Shown: positions 22,801 to 34,830, counted from the first letter of the stretch. The stretch is DNA of 64,000 nt from Amborella trichopoda (GCF_000471905.2 NW_006500065.1:1178138-1242137); one strand, 5' to 3'. Numbers and translations are program-made. Notes: generated by a model not told the origin, from the letters alone.

Positions 22801-22975
22801 ATACAATAGATCTTTTCCATCATCGTGTGCACCATATCCTCAAACTTGTTCTTGCGATCCTCCTGCACATCACTGGGCTTGCTTACGACCATTACACTGA
22901 CTGTTTCTCTAGGGAGGTCAACGTTAGTGGCGATAGAAGGTTTGCGAGCTTGACGGGTCGGACATGGTAGGTCAG
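19819..22975 (-). pseudogene. gag of region A, broken
   Basis: The retrotransposon gag core is recognisable near 22290-22475 (GRLLLHQFV; the downstream WEEM and QRFYEV region enters the assembly gap). Further on are two zinc-knuckle-like CX2HX4HX4C motifs: CAYHRRINHPTEDC (about 21297-21256) followed by KDIIEALIQKG, and CPYHQLRGHYLSEC (about 21030-20980). The C-terminal part (20325-19819) is Lys/Pro-rich with PQWPLDPDFEQRLRE and SGRTLQPPP. The same blocks recur in B, C and D, which identifies the family. Gag would package the RNA and form particles. Several breaks are present. Confidence 0.8.
21836..22287. other. Assembly gap (452 N)
   Basis: Run of N inside gag of region A. The true length is unknown. 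Confidence 1.
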
Positions 22976-24301
22976 TCAGTAAGGAAGCATACCCCGACTG
23001 AACTCGACTTTGTACGCAGATCGCGTTTGGATCGGTTCTTGACGGTCTTGGGACCGTGGCCGTGGGGCCGATTCACGACAGTCTTGAGACCGTGGTTGTT
23101 GAGTGGCTGAGTCTTCTTCTGTGACAGTAACCACAGAATAGGGCTCATAGAGTTCTTCTTCAAGCTTCATTGTTTGAAGGGGGTAGAAGGGATTTAGGTG
23201 AAGAGGGTCATTAAAATTGGCTGTTTTGACTGCCCTGGTTACCTCCCTAGTCAAAATTTTCTGACCTCTATCGCGTTTAGCCTTGAGATTTTGATGGACC
23301 TCTTTCTAAAATTGCAATCTAAGTCGCGGTTGGTCAACTCTTCTTGCACAAGAGAGAGCTGTCTCCATCAGGTGTGCCAAAAGACAAGGGCCAGGAACTA
23401 GAGTCATCTTGGAACGAGGATGATGGACTCTATCTTCTGTGAGGTCCATTCCCCGAGCTCTCTTATGAGCTCCAAAGACATGACCAAAGTGTTGGGGCTG
23501 GTTCAGGATGGTACTCTTGGGGAAAACCTTCGAGTAGCAAGGCTGAAGGTGCTCGCTCGATGAAGAAGGAGCAAGTGGGAGTAGGGTTGACTCATGAGGA
23601 GGCCTGAGTTGAGGACGAGGGAAGGCCTGGGATGGCAACGCGTGTGCGCCCCTTGAAGAAGGATGTTGAGGGACCTGGGGGTCCATCCGGGCTCATGCAG
23701 GTGAGCTGGCCTTAACAGGGCGAAAACTACGAGCAGGTTCATGTAAGAGAACAGGTGCAGGCCTTGCCCTTACAGGGTGCGCTTGTATGTGCATAGGAGG
23801 AGGACGAGGAGGTCGTCTCTTGTGTACTCGGGTTGGCGCAATAATGGCATTGCCTCGAGTAGTGAGATACACATAAGTGGCATGTGGAGGATCTTGCCTC
23901 GGAAGGTTCGATCCCAGACACGGACTTGAGGTAACAAAAGGGTTTCCCCGAAGTGTGACTTGAGTGGGTGACCCACGAGTCTTTTGGTGTGTGTAAGGGG
24001 TGGAAACCGTGGGGTTTTTGCCTTTCTGTGTTGAGCCTCTAGGAATAGAGACCCCTGGTGTAGGAATGTGGGGTGTAGCCTTATGGTGACCCACAAAAGC
24101 AATGACAACTCGCTTGCTTTTTACAGAACGGGACTGGGCAGCCTTCTGACGTACCTCTGAAATATGATCGGTAAGTGACTTGCCGGTGGTTGGGTGCATG
24201 CTGTGTGGGGCAACATAAGTGCCGCCCATGCAAGGCGCCTTGGTGGAATTTCCACCAGAGCAAAGAGATGGGGGGTGAGGGACCTTCAAATCCATCCTCA
24301 C
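22976..24301 (-). CDS. 5' ORF / gag N-terminal extension of region A (Pro-, Ser-, basic-rich)
   Basis: From 24301 to 23693 an uninterrupted 202-codon frame starts with ATG about 240 bases after the primer-binding site. It is rich in Lys, Arg, Pro, Ser and Thr, with no recognisable domain. Related DNA follows in other frames to 22976. Equivalent sequence lies at 29300-30250 (B) and 47680-48870 (C). Ogre elements of the Tat lineage carry an extra ORF1 before gag, so this may be an ORF1-like product; it could equally be a long gag N-terminus or chance openness of a GC-rich leader. Position is the main argument. Confidence 0.4.
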
Positions 24302-24536
24302 ACAGGTCTAGGTTAGGACCTAGGAGTTAGACAAGGGTCTTTGTTCAAGAGGATGGTCGGGAACGATGTCGGAGGACCTTGTTCCCTAGGGACATTCTCG
24401 AATAAGGGGATAAGAAAATCCCCTGTCTGGATGAATGGGTTATAGAAACCAACAACCATAAGTGAATGTGAAAAGGTGATGAAAGCAGATAAAGAAGAAA
24501 CTAGCCAAACAAGAATGATCCGACTAAGGGTTAGTA

Positions 24537-24556
24537 AGTCTCCAGTGGAGTCGCCA
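24537..24556 (-). other. Primer-binding site, tRNA-Arg type (region A)
   Basis: Minus strand TGGCGACTCCACTGGAGA starts 3 bases after the end of L2. It matches the complement of the 3' end of a plant tRNA-Arg (ending ...AGTGGAGTCGCCA), the primer known for Ogre/Tat elements. The same site is at 30504-30485 and, with changes, at 49170-49151. Confidence 0.8.
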
Positions 24557-25224
24557 AGTTGATTAGGTGCCTCGATCTCACCCTGCGGATCCTTGGAGAT
24601 TGTGCAGCTCGCATCTCTGGTTTTAGGGAAGACCCAAGACATTCGTGAGATCGCTCTCTCAGGAACCTCGTTCGAAAACGGGGGCAGGTGTTACCGATCA
24701 GCGAGAGAGGAATTTAAAAGGTGGGTTTGGGACTTACTCAGGCTGACTCGTGTGGGCGCCCTCTTAGATCACGAAAAAAGACCCCCAGTAGTGAAACTAG
24801 TTCGGAATTGCCTCCCTTGGCTCGTATTCTTATTATTTTTGGCTTTCTGCAATCACACACATATATGGAAAAGGTTATTGAAAAGAAGGAAGAAAGACTG
24901 AGGGAGAGAAAGATTTGACCAAGCGAGAAGGTCAGGGCAGTGACTAGGCTGGTGGATGATTGACATAACATGGTGGAGAACCGGGCTCGATAACTGAGAC
25001 CGGCTCACGGAATCGCTATTAGACATTATTGCCGATATTGACTAGCTAGGCACGATGGTTGGTTTGTTGTGACAGTAAAGCAGGCTAAGTGAACCTGATG
25101 CAACAACATTATGGCTAGACGACAGGATTTCCATGAGATGCTAACCTCAATCCCTCTTGGTCGAATGAGAGACAGTAGAGGAATGGTTAAAGAGAAGAAG
25201 GGGATACATGAAAGGAGAGAGAAG

Positions 25225-25975
25225 AAGGAAGAGGAGATGCAATCGGCGCTAGACATCACCGACTATTTCAGGGGATGCGAGAGAGACGAAGCAGTCGGTA
25301 TTAAGCTTTACCGACTATATCAGATAAGAAGAGAGGAAGGGAGCCAACTAATGCTTAGTCTCGTCACTGACGGAAGAATAGCGAGAAAACCAACCGACGC
25401 TAGGCCTCGCCGACTGGTAAAGAGAGAAAAGACAATCGTTGCTAGGTCTCGTTGACTGGTAGAAGAAGAGAGAGAAGACCAATCGGTGTTAGGCCTCACT
25501 GACTGGTAGAGAGAGAAAACTAACGTTAAGCCTTGTTGACTAGTAGAAGAAGAGAGAGAAAATCAAGCGACACTAGGTCTCACCGATTGATAAATGAAGA
25601 GAGAGGAGACCAACCGGCGATAGGTCTCATCGACTGGTAGATGAAGAGAGAGGAGGCCAACTGGCGCTAGGTCTCACCTACTGGTAAAAGAAGAGAGAAA
25701 AAATCAACCGACGTTAGGTCTCGCAAACTGATAGTCAAAGAGAGAGGGGACCAACAGGTGTTAGGTCTCACCAACTACTAGAAAAGGAAAGAGAAAACCA
25801 ACCGATGCTAGGTATCACCGATTGATAGACGAAGAGAGAGGAGACCAACTAGTGCTAGGTCTCACTGACTAATAGACGAAGAGGAAGAAGACCAATCGAC
25901 GTTTGGTCTCGTCCACTAACAGAGGAATAAAGAGAAAACCAACCGATGCTAGTCTCACCGATTGATAGATGAAGA
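25225..25975. repeat. 47-bp tandem array inside L2, about 15 units
   Basis: Anchors like CACCGACTGGTAG recur at 25453, 25500, 25537, 25584, 25631, 25678 and 25725, mostly 47 apart. Units read ACCAACCGACGCTAGGTCTC then an AGAAGAGAGAG linker. The location matches the 57-bp array of L1 and the 58-bp array of L6. Confidence 0.88.
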
Positions 25976-26110
25976 GGAAGAAGAAGAGAGAGAAAGAGAG
26001 AAGAGAGAGAAAGAAGAGAGAAGAGAGAGAAAGAAGAGAGAGAGAGAGAGAATAGGAGAGAGAAGAGAGAGAAGAGAGAGAAGAGAGAGAGGGGAGGAGA
26101 GAGAAAGTTA
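25976..26110. repeat. GA-rich simple repeat (CT tract of L2)
   Basis: Continuous GAAGAGAGAGAAAG runs. In element sense this is a CT tract downstream of the TATA box, as in all complete LTRs of the family. Confidence 0.95.
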
Positions 26111-26284
26111 TATATTCGAAGGGTACCGACCCTTTTCTTCTCTCTCTTCTCTCTCTCTCCAAGATGTACTCACAGGCTCAAGCAAGGAATCGAAATTTCT
26201 ATTCAATCTTCTAAAAAATCAATTGAAGGTCGAGGTTCTTTGTGGGGGCTGGCGTGTGTGTGTTTACAATGAGGCAGTGCCTGT

Positions 26285-26293
26285 TTATATATA
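26285..26293 (-). promoter_or_regulatory. TATA box of L2
   Basis: TATATATA on the minus strand, with the shared CACCCATGTTTGGGC block about 15 bases upstream in element sense. Confidence 0.7.
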
Positions 26294-27593
26294 GTTGTGC
26301 CCAAACATGGGTGGATTAATGAAAATTAACCTAATTGCTAAAAATTAACATATAATTGAATTAAAAAAATTCTAAAAATGGTGCAAAAGGACTGTTTTGC
26401 CCTTGCCGAATAATGTGTGGAATTGTAGAACAGTCCCTGTAGCTGCCTGAGAACTTGCGTGATCTTCCGTGGCTGACCCGAGGTTGTTTTGATGCCTGTT
26501 TGATCGAAATATTATTGTGTTTTTGTAAGGCTCAACATGACGATTGTTTTGATACCAACTTCGAGCTATGAATCATGTTTTTGAGTCATGATCACAAGAC
26601 TTGAAATTTGTTTGAATCTTGGAAATTTCAGATTGATAGTGCGATCTTTGCTTAATATTTTTTTATGATTTATTCATCATAGCACACTAAGCATTTCATC
26701 ACGATCGTGTGACAACAATCAGAATGCGATTTGGAGCTCGAACGAAGATTTCGCAGCTTTTGAGCTTTGGTCGGAATCTAGAATTTGGTGGATGAAAGTT
26801 TAGTAATTTCGCTAGCTTTGTGCATGAAATCTAACCATCCATCATGAACGTGGTTTGGTCCAATGATAGCCCTGAACCTTATGCTCACAACGGAATTAGT
26901 TTTACGTCGATCCGTTGTGCGAGCGTCGTGATTTGGTTCATCAAGCGTGGCATGTCGCTGCTGAATTTTCTGCAACTTCTTCACGGATCGGCAACTTCTC
27001 TCTAGCTTTTCTCCTTGCTCGGATATTGTTTCAGGGCATGCCACATATCAAATTGTTCGTCTTGATGAGATGAATAGGCTCACCAAATTTGGGAGCGATC
27101 CGATTTGGAAATAGTGAGTTATAGGCTCTGAAATTGATTTCCCGTGACCGTAAAAATAGCCACTTTTAATGGTGTTTTGGTGAAGTGAGGCCATACGGGA
27201 ATAGTGTGCGACCTCTCATGTTTTAATGTTTTACTCATATCTTTATTTTGGAGCGTCTGATCACACTGAAACTTGGCCCATAGGGGTTTTAGACCATTTT
27301 GGATCTAATAGCGATAGTTCCAAAATAATTTGAGACACCAAAAATGTAGCTCCAGTTGTAGGGTCCATTTCAGGGTACTACAGGCCAATTTTCCAAAAAC
27401 TGTTTCCTTGTGTTCACTACCTTAGACATGTCTGATCATGATGACACTTGACAGGTAGTCTTTTGTAGTGCTAACGATGATCTTGATCAATTCTAAGGTC
27501 ATTAGGAGACTGTCGAGAATTTTCCACTATTTTGTAGGCTTTATTGACCTGCTTCTTACCAAGGACCAAGGTGATGAAAAATGCATTCAAACA

Positions 27594-30507
27594 GCCTTCT
27601 TTGAGCATTATTGAGAATAATGCATAGAGGACAGTAGGTGCCTTGACATCCTCTTGGATTGTCACTATGTGGGAAGCCTCAGTTTCCCTGAATACTTTCT
27701 TTAGCTCTTTAATCTTTATCTAACCCTTGTTAATAAGGGCTTCGATAATGTCTTTGAGCGTATAAAAATCTTGAGTGGGGTGGCTTGCTCTCCTGTGATA
27801 GGCGCAATATCTCTCTTGTGTCTCCTGTCCAGCCTACTTTGGGGATTTGACCTCCGGCAGCTGGATCATGTTTTGCTCTAGTAGTAATCGAAGTAGCACA
27901 TGAACCCACTCCTTCTCTAAGGGGTACACCTTGTTCTGATGTTGGATCCAGTAGTGACTTCGATTCATATTTTTAAGAGGTGGGACTTTGTTATAAGACT
28001 GTTGCTGCTTGCCTCCAGCCTGAGGTGCTGTCCGTGCCTTGGTTGTGACTACCCCTTTTGAGAAGTCCAAGTTTTGAGGGGTGGCTTTCTTAGTGCTTGG
28101 ATAGACCTTCTATACAAACTGCTTTAGAGATGAGCTCTGACATGGAGGCTGGATTGGAAGCCTCAACATGCAAGGCGATATCAGACAACATAATTCGTAT
28201 GCAGGTCTGAACTGCTTCCCTTTCAGTCATGGGAGTGGCATGATAGGTTGCTAACTCTCTCCACTGGGCGATGAACTCATCGACTGGCTCACCAGGCTTC
28301 TTGAGTCAGAGTGAGGAGCTCAATGGTTTCCACGTTTCTCTGAACTTCATAGAAGCGCTAGTAAAATAATTGCTCCATTTCCTGCCATGTGTGTACCGAG
28401 CTTGGAGGTAGCCGAGCATACCACTGGAAGGCTGGCCCTTTGAGAGTCTTGACGAACTAACGGAGCAGTCCCTCGTCAGCTGCCATCTCTTGACAAGCCT
28501 CTTGGAAGTGAGCGATATGCTGGCGCAGGGATGTAATACCATTGCACAGGGGGAGCTTCCCTTTTTGATAGTCTGAGGGAAACGACACCTGGTCGATATA
28601 TGAGGGGTATGACTTTTGGTAAGCGGCACCCCTTGCATGCCCGGGATCTTACTCTTGAGACTGTGTGTCACCATGGTATCTATATTGGCTTGTGAAACCA
28701 TGCAGGGAGTAGAGCTGTCTTGGGAGGCCAGCGGGGGAGTTTTCTTGCGAGCTGTGTCCTCAACAGGCGAGGAGTTGGCCTCATGGTGAGAAGAAGGGGG
28801 CCTGGAGGCTTCCAGGCGATCAATCTTTTCAAGAATTGACTGCATCATGACCTTGAACCTGTTCATTTACTCTTCTTGGGCATCACTCGACTCGTTGATC
28901 ACCATGACGCTGATCGTTTCTTCTGGAGGGTCAGAGCCAGGTGGAATAGTGGACTGTCGGGGTTGGCAAGTCTTACGTAGCAAGTTGGTTTGTAAGGGCT
29001 CAGTATGCCCCGATTGGACTTGTATGCCGATCTTGTGAGGACCGGTTCTTGACGGTCTTGGGACTGTGACTTCTTGGCAGCTCGATCTTTTCCTGTGACG
29101 GTAACCACCAAGCAATATTCTTGGATTTCTTTCTTAGGTTCTGGAATCCGAAGACAGAAGAAGGGATTGTGGGACAAGAGGTCATCGAGAGTGGTAACCT
29201 CAACTGCCTTAGGGGCCTCTTTAGTCAGGAGCTGCAGGCCTCTCTTCTGCTTGATCTTAAGACTGCGATAGATTTCACTCCAGAATTGAGCCTAAGATTT
29301 GGACTGTCCTGTGTTTCTTGAGCATGTGAGGGATGTGTCCATTAGCTGGAGCAGAAAGTGAGGTCCAAGGATAGAGGGAAGTCTGGGCTGCTTCCTTGGA
29401 GGCTGTAGGCTTCTATCTGACATCAGATCTTTACCCCGAGTTCCCTTGTGAGGTCTGGGTGCATGGATGACCTGAGGTGGCTGACTCAAGATGGTACTCT
29501 TAGGAAAAACCTTTGAGTACCAGGTCTAGAGGTGTTTTCCTGGTAAAGGAAGGGTGACAGAAGAAGGAACTAGCTCACGACTCCACTTGACTCAGGATGT
29601 GGGAGGAACCTGTAAAGCTAGTGTGTGTGCACCTTTGAAGGCAGCCCTTCGGGTGACTTGGAGGTCAGCCTGGGCTCTGTCCACTGATTCGACCTTAGGA
29701 GGCTGAGACCTACGAGCTCGTGTTTATGAGGGACTGAGTAGGAGCTTATCTCTCATAGGGTGAAGCCGTGTGTGTTAAGAGGGAGGACTAAGTGGTCGGC
29801 CCCCCGTGTGCTCGAGCTGTGGGATGCAGATGCATGATGCGTGCAGGGTTCGGCCCGAGGAGGCCTAGCCTTGGACGTGAGCTCCGTGCAGCATGAAAGT
29901 TTCCTCAAGGTATGGCTCGAGTGGACGGACCACGAGCCTTTAAGTGTGTGCGACAGGTGGATGCCCCAGGATCTCCACCTCAGTGTGTCGAGCCTCTAGG
30001 CATAGAGGCTCGGGGTGGTGAAGGAGTATGGGGGGTGGCCTTGCGGCGACCCTCAAGAGCGATGGCAACCTTCTTGCCTTTCACAAAAGTGGACAGAGCA
30101 GCCTTTGGCATGGCTTACCAATGTGACTGGAAAGAGACTTGCCAGTAGCAGGGTGCATGCTATGGGTGGTAGCAAAAATGCTATCAATATGAAGGGCCAT
30201 GGTGGAGGGTCCACCAGGACTAGAAAATGAGGAGTTAGGGGCCTTCAAGTCCCTTCTCGCCCCAATCTAGGAAAGAACCTGGGAGCTGGACTGTGAGTTC
30301 TGACTCAAGAAGAGTGTAGGGAATGAGGCTTGAGAAGATCGCTTCCCCAGGATGGTCACGAGTGCGGGATGAGAAAGTTCCTAACTCGGATGAACGGGTT
30401 GAATAACCCAGATTCCATGGAAAGCAGTACAAAAAATAAAAGGTGATGCCAATCAAGCAAGAGCGAACAGACAAAGGGATAGTAAGTCGCCAGTGGAGTC
30501 GCCAAAC
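27594..30507 (-). mobile_element. Region B: leader and partial gag of a Tat-lineage element, broken
   Basis: In element sense: primer-binding site (30504-30485), leader and 5' ORF equivalent (about 30250-29300), then gag to 27594, where L2 begins. Gag blocks include an N-terminal helical segment (MMQSILEKIDRLEAS, 28866 leftward), the gag core (28480-28310) and the first knuckle region (about 27800). The remainder of gag and all of pol are not found next to it, consistent with L2 and region A interrupting it. Several breaks; old. Confidence 0.75.
30485..30504 (-). other. Primer-binding site, tRNA-Arg type (region B)
   Basis: TGGCGACTCCACTGGCGACT on the minus strand, 3 bases after the end of L3. 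Confidence 0.8.
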
Positions 30508-31702
30508 TGGTCGGATGCCTTGATCTCGCCTCCCCTAATCTAGGTAATCGAGTGACACATGTCTCTGGTTTAGAAGACCCTAGACCTCAGATCGCTCTCT
30601 CGAGAACCTTGTTCACAGAACAAGGGCAAATGCCCAACTAGTGAGAGAGGAATTTTATTCGTAAGGTGGGGACCAACCTCACCTGGGTCCATGACTTACT
30701 TGGATTGACTCACGGATGTGCCCTCTTAGATCACGACTGAAAGGCCCCCAGCTGCTTCAACTGGTTCGGAATCGCCTCCCTTGACCTGTAATCTCCTTGT
30801 TTTCTACTAAGCACTGACATAATTAATTTGCAAGATAAGTGGGCCAAGGGATCCACCCTTATCTTAGGGCCAAGGGACCCACCCTTAATTTTCCAACTTT
30901 GGAATTTTGGCTGAAATCTGAAATTCCGGCGATAGAATTTGCAATGGCTTTGACGGCTTTATGTGCAGAATCTGACTGTCCATCATATACGGGGTTCGGG
31001 TCAGTGATAGCCCGAGACTTTATGCACACGATAGAATTACTCTCACGATGATCGGGCTCATGATCGATGTGATCTGGCAGCTTGAGCGAGGCACGACGCT
31101 CCTGAATTTCTTGCACTTTCTTCACGGATCGACAACTTCTCTCTAGTTTTTTTTCGCGCTCGGCTATCGTCACGGGGCGTTCCATATATCGAATCGCTCG
31201 TCTTGACTAGACGAACATGCTCATCAAATTTGAGCACGATCTGACTTGGGACGTGTGAGATATGAGCATCAAAATTCACTGGTCGTGACTGTCCCTTCCA
31301 TGGTGTGGAGTTACAGGGTGGCCGCACGGGAATAGCATGTGGTCGCTCCTGTTCCTATAGCTTCTTCTTGGAGTGTCTGCTCGGGCTGAAATTTGGTCCT
31401 TGGGGGTTTTCGACCATGTCATATTCAATGGTGGTAGTCTCACAACGATTTGAGACACTGAAAATGTAGCTCTAGTTATAGGGGCTATTTCAAGGTGTTA
31501 GAGGCCGATTCTACTAGAAATGTTTCTTAATCTGCACCGCCTTAAACATGTCAAACTACAACGAAACTTGGCCGGAGACTTTTGAGAGACCTTATGAAGA
31601 TCTTGGCCAATTCCAGAGATATTATGAGATTACCAGAATTTCCACTATTTGCTAGGCTTTATTGAGTGGGGGCCCCATGTTGATGAAAAATACCTTCCAA
31701 CA
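30508..31702 (-). repeat. LTR L3, short and hybrid
   Basis: The U5-side part (30508 to about 30866) is very similar to L1 (shared GTGAGAGAGGAATTTTATTC and AGGTGGGGACCAACCTCACC). The U3-side part (about 30870-31702) is very similar to L5 (TGTTGGAAGGTATTTTTCA at its start). At 1.2 kb it is less than half the length of its relatives and has no TATA box, CT tract or array. A primer-binding site follows on the left and a polypurine tract with 3' arrays lies on the right, so it joins the 3' end of one element to the 5' end of another. Confidence 0.8.
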
Positions 31703-32159
31703 GCATGCCTCGTCGAATGTTGTGCTTCGAGAGAATCAAGAAGTGCAATCATTAGGGAAGTGTGAGGGATCTTGTCAAAGTCCTCACCCTCAAGGGACTA
31801 TTTGCAATTCTGAAGCGTGAGGCTTTTGTAGGGGCCTCCTCAGACAAAATTAGGCCTTTTCCGAAGGCCAAATGCTATGAACCATAGGTCGGCATTATTC
31901 GCTGCTACACCAAGTTTTCTTTTGATGCTCTAGGTATCTCTATAGGTCCCATCAAGTGGGGTCCAGTACGAGGCTTCAGACCCATCCCAAAAGTCTGATC
32001 TCATGTAGGCTAGGGGATTTTGGCGAGGTATACCCTGAAGCCTGTGGCAGGTTAGACCCTAGCTTCATTAGTTTCTTGCCTTTGTGATGGTTTTTAATAT
32101 TTTCGGAGGGATCTTTTGGTCATTATCCTCACCCTCAAGGACTTTTGTCGTTGTTGAAA

Positions 32160-32390
32160 TAGGGAGATCTGATGCGGCTCTCATTCCCTGATGAGCCATG
32201 TTGAAGCATGGGGGATCTTATACGGCCGTCACCCCCTGATGAGCCATGATTGTTGGGAGATCTTATGCAGCTCTATCTTCTTGATGAGCCATGTTGAAAC
32301 ATGGGGAATCTTATACTGCTCTCACCCCTTGATGAGACATGATGGTTGATAGATCTTATGCGGCTCTCACTCCTTGATGAGCCATGTGAT
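32160..32390. repeat. 47-bp array with GATGAGCCATG, about 5 units
   Basis: GATGAGCCATG recurs at 32190, 32238, 32283, 32331 and 32376, alternating 48 and 45, so the repeat is effectively a 93-bp dimer. The inverted counterpart is at 39400-39635. Confidence 0.88.
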
Positions 32391-32799
32391 GTTGCAATTG
32401 AATGCTTGCTTTTGAGGATTTTAGGCTGACCTCATTAGCCAGGATTGTGACTGTTTGGAGATTGAATGTCGGCTGAGGCGGTGGTTGTGCGTCAATCTGT
32501 CTTGTCGGTCCAAGCGCCCTTTTGCGGGTTTTCACTTGAACACGGGAAATGGCGTCTTGAAGACGTTTTTCACCAAATTTTTCTATTTTTGGGCTCTTTT
32601 ATGCATGACCTGTGGTCCTATCCACCCTTTTCATCCGTTTTTACTCATGATGCCCTTTTGGGGTTTTCACCATGCATGGATTTTGTTTTCCACATAACTC
32701 TCTTACTCATGATTTCATGACCATGCCCATCCATCATTTTTACTCATGGCGTTCCCTTGTCAGGTGTACACCATGCTCATTTTTTTTTCATGTGAAGGT

Positions 32800-34330
32800 A
32801 TTAGAGTCGTGCCTTCGAGACCTGTACGAAGCCTTTTAATGTCATGTGGCCAGGACATGCACTATAGTTTAGGGTCATACAGCTGGACTGTAGTGGTGGT
32901 GAATGGCAGTTTGTGGAGGCCATAGAGTGAGCTTAGTGATGACTTTGACTCACTTGGGAAGATGGCATGAAGTTGCCTTGTGAAGAGTTGATGATGGATG
33001 GATGGTGGGTGAAAAATGGTGACCCACTAGTTGATGGCGAGTATGGCTCGCGAAAGGGTTCGCCATTTGGTGAGCATGGGTAGGACTCATTGGAGGAAAA
33101 GATGGTAATGATGGTTAAGGTGGTGCGCGCACACGAATGGGCCAGCTAGGAAAGGCTTGTGTGAAGATGTACGTTACAAGCACGTGCACGTATGTGGGGG
33201 CATCTTTAAGGTCATGCCTTCGAGACTTGGGCAAAGCAGTTTAATGTCATGCAGCCAGGACATGCATTATATTTTAGGGTCATACAGCTGGACCATGGTT
33301 ATGCAGTTTAAAGTCATGCAACTAGGACTATGCAGTTTACGGTCATGCAATGAGACCTCCGCTACAGTTTAAGGTCATATAGTTTGGACCATGGCTATGC
33401 AGTTTAAGGTCATGCGGCATGGACTAGGGATGTGCAGTTTAATATCATGCAGTATGGACCAGTGTGTGGGTTGCCATGTAGGTAAAGCTACATGGAGGAT
33501 GGGTTGCGGATAGCAATTTGTCTCCCTAGGGATAGAGATAGTTAAGGCTATACACAAGTGAGAGGTTTAGATAGAGATGGCAGCACTCGAGGAGTGGCAG
33601 ACGGACGTGACTTCACCAGGAATTAGGAGGTTCAGTGTGACCTCTTAGGGATAATGAGCAATATCATGCATGTGACTCTGCTAAGGATGACGGGTCAGAG
33701 CATAGAAGATTCTCATGAAGGTTGAGAGGATAAGAAGGGCCCTAAACTCCTTAGGGATAATGGGTCGTTGTAAGATGTGACTCTTACTGGGATGTTGGTG
33801 TGAAACAAACCCATTAAGGGTTAAAGGTGTAGGTATGACTCTTGCACACATCTAACTCCACTGGGGATGTTGATGAAATACCCTTTCAGCAAGGAGGTGT
33901 TTTATCTCTCAATTGGAGTTGTGCGTATGGACCCTTTGTCGTGCCATGCATTACAGTTTTAGGGTTTTATAGCTTGGACCATGGCTATGCACTTTAAAGT
34001 CATGCGGTGAGGACCGTGCAGTTTAAGGTCGTGCAACTAGACCTTCGCTACAACTTAAGGTCGTATACTTTGGACCATGGCTATGTAGTTTAAGGTCATG
34101 CAGCATGGACCGTGGTCGTACAATTTTGAATCATGAGACAAGGACTGTGCAGTTTTAGGCCGTGCAATTAGACCTTCACTACAGTTTAAGGTCATATAGT
34201 TCGGACCGTGGTCATACAGTTTTGAGTCGTGGGACAAGGCCTATGCAGTTTAAGGTCGTACAACTAGACCACTGCTACAGTTTAAGGTTATATAGTTTGG
34301 ATCGTGCATTAAGGTCGTGCATCTAGACCA
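32800..34330. repeat. TTTAAGGTCATGCAG array (copy C)
   Basis: Many degenerate units containing CAGTTTAAGGTCATGCAG and TTGGACCATGG alternate with a non-array block (33480-33900). Same family as 15161-16310. Confidence 0.85.
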
Positions 34331-34479
34331 TGCGTGGTGAGGGAATTTGACTCCATGGGGAACAGAGCCATCACTGGAGGCTGGACTCCCCGAGGAGTGA
34401 GGCTGTGGTGCAGGGGATGAACTTCTTGAGAGTATAGGACGATGGTCCAACTGAGAGTGCCATGGCGTGCGTGTGGCAC

Positions 34480-34730
34480 TAAGTGTCAGATGGCACATGC
34501 GGCATTAGGCCCCTTAGTGAAGCCTGCGGTAGTGGCCCATGGAAAAACACGGGGCAATAATTCTTTCGATGAGGCACGAGTTGATGGCCCTTGACAAAGG
34601 TGCACAGTGATGACCCTTTGACGAGGGCGCGCGACAATGGCCCTTGACTAAGGCTCACGGTGATGGCCCTTGACGAAGGCAAGCGGTGATAGCCCTCTGG
34701 GTGAAGGGCACGATGATAGCCCTCTCTGGT
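34480..34730. repeat. About 32-bp array with GTGATGGCCCTTGACGAAGG
   Basis: Six or more units, imperfect. It occupies the slot just upstream of the antisense promoter candidate, as in the other copies. Confidence 0.75.
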
Positions 34731-34830
34731 CTTGGGCTAGACCCACCCTGACCTGGTCTTATTGCCGTCAAGAACTGGGGACTGGAGCATCATTTCATGT
34801 TTGTTGAGGGCAGTTTATGGCACTGCTGGG

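Larger units (their letters stand above)
14032..24559 (-). mobile_element. Internal region A of a Tat-lineage Ty3/gypsy element, broken
   Basis: Order in element sense (right to left): primer-binding site (24556-24537), leader, 5' ORF (24301-23693), gag (about 23690-19820), antisense PMD gene, antisense promoter, tandem arrays, polypurine tract, L1. No RT, RNase H or integrase is recognisable, so this looks like a non-autonomous derivative dependent on pol from relatives such as D. The flanking LTRs L2 and L1 belong to different subgroups, so the present structure may not be one original insertion. More than ten breaks are apparent across its reading frames; old. A 452-base assembly gap lies within gag. 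Confidence 0.7.
24560..27593 (-). repeat. LTR L2 of a Tat-lineage Ty3/gypsy element
   Basis: This 3.0-kb LTR has its U3 start TGTTTGAATGC at 27593 and U5 end CCTAATCA at 24560, followed by the primer-binding site of region A, so it acts as that region's 5' LTR. It contains TATATATA (26285-26293), a GA/CT tract and a 47-bp array. At 27594 it abuts gag of region B in the same orientation, which suggests insertion into B (flank GCCTT). Its U5 differs clearly from L1. Confidence 0.85.

Noticed and set aside
24537-24556. Possible tRNA gene fragment (tRNA-Arg 3' end)
   Set aside because: Only the last 18-20 bases match and they sit exactly after an LTR end, so this is a primer-binding site, not a tRNA gene.
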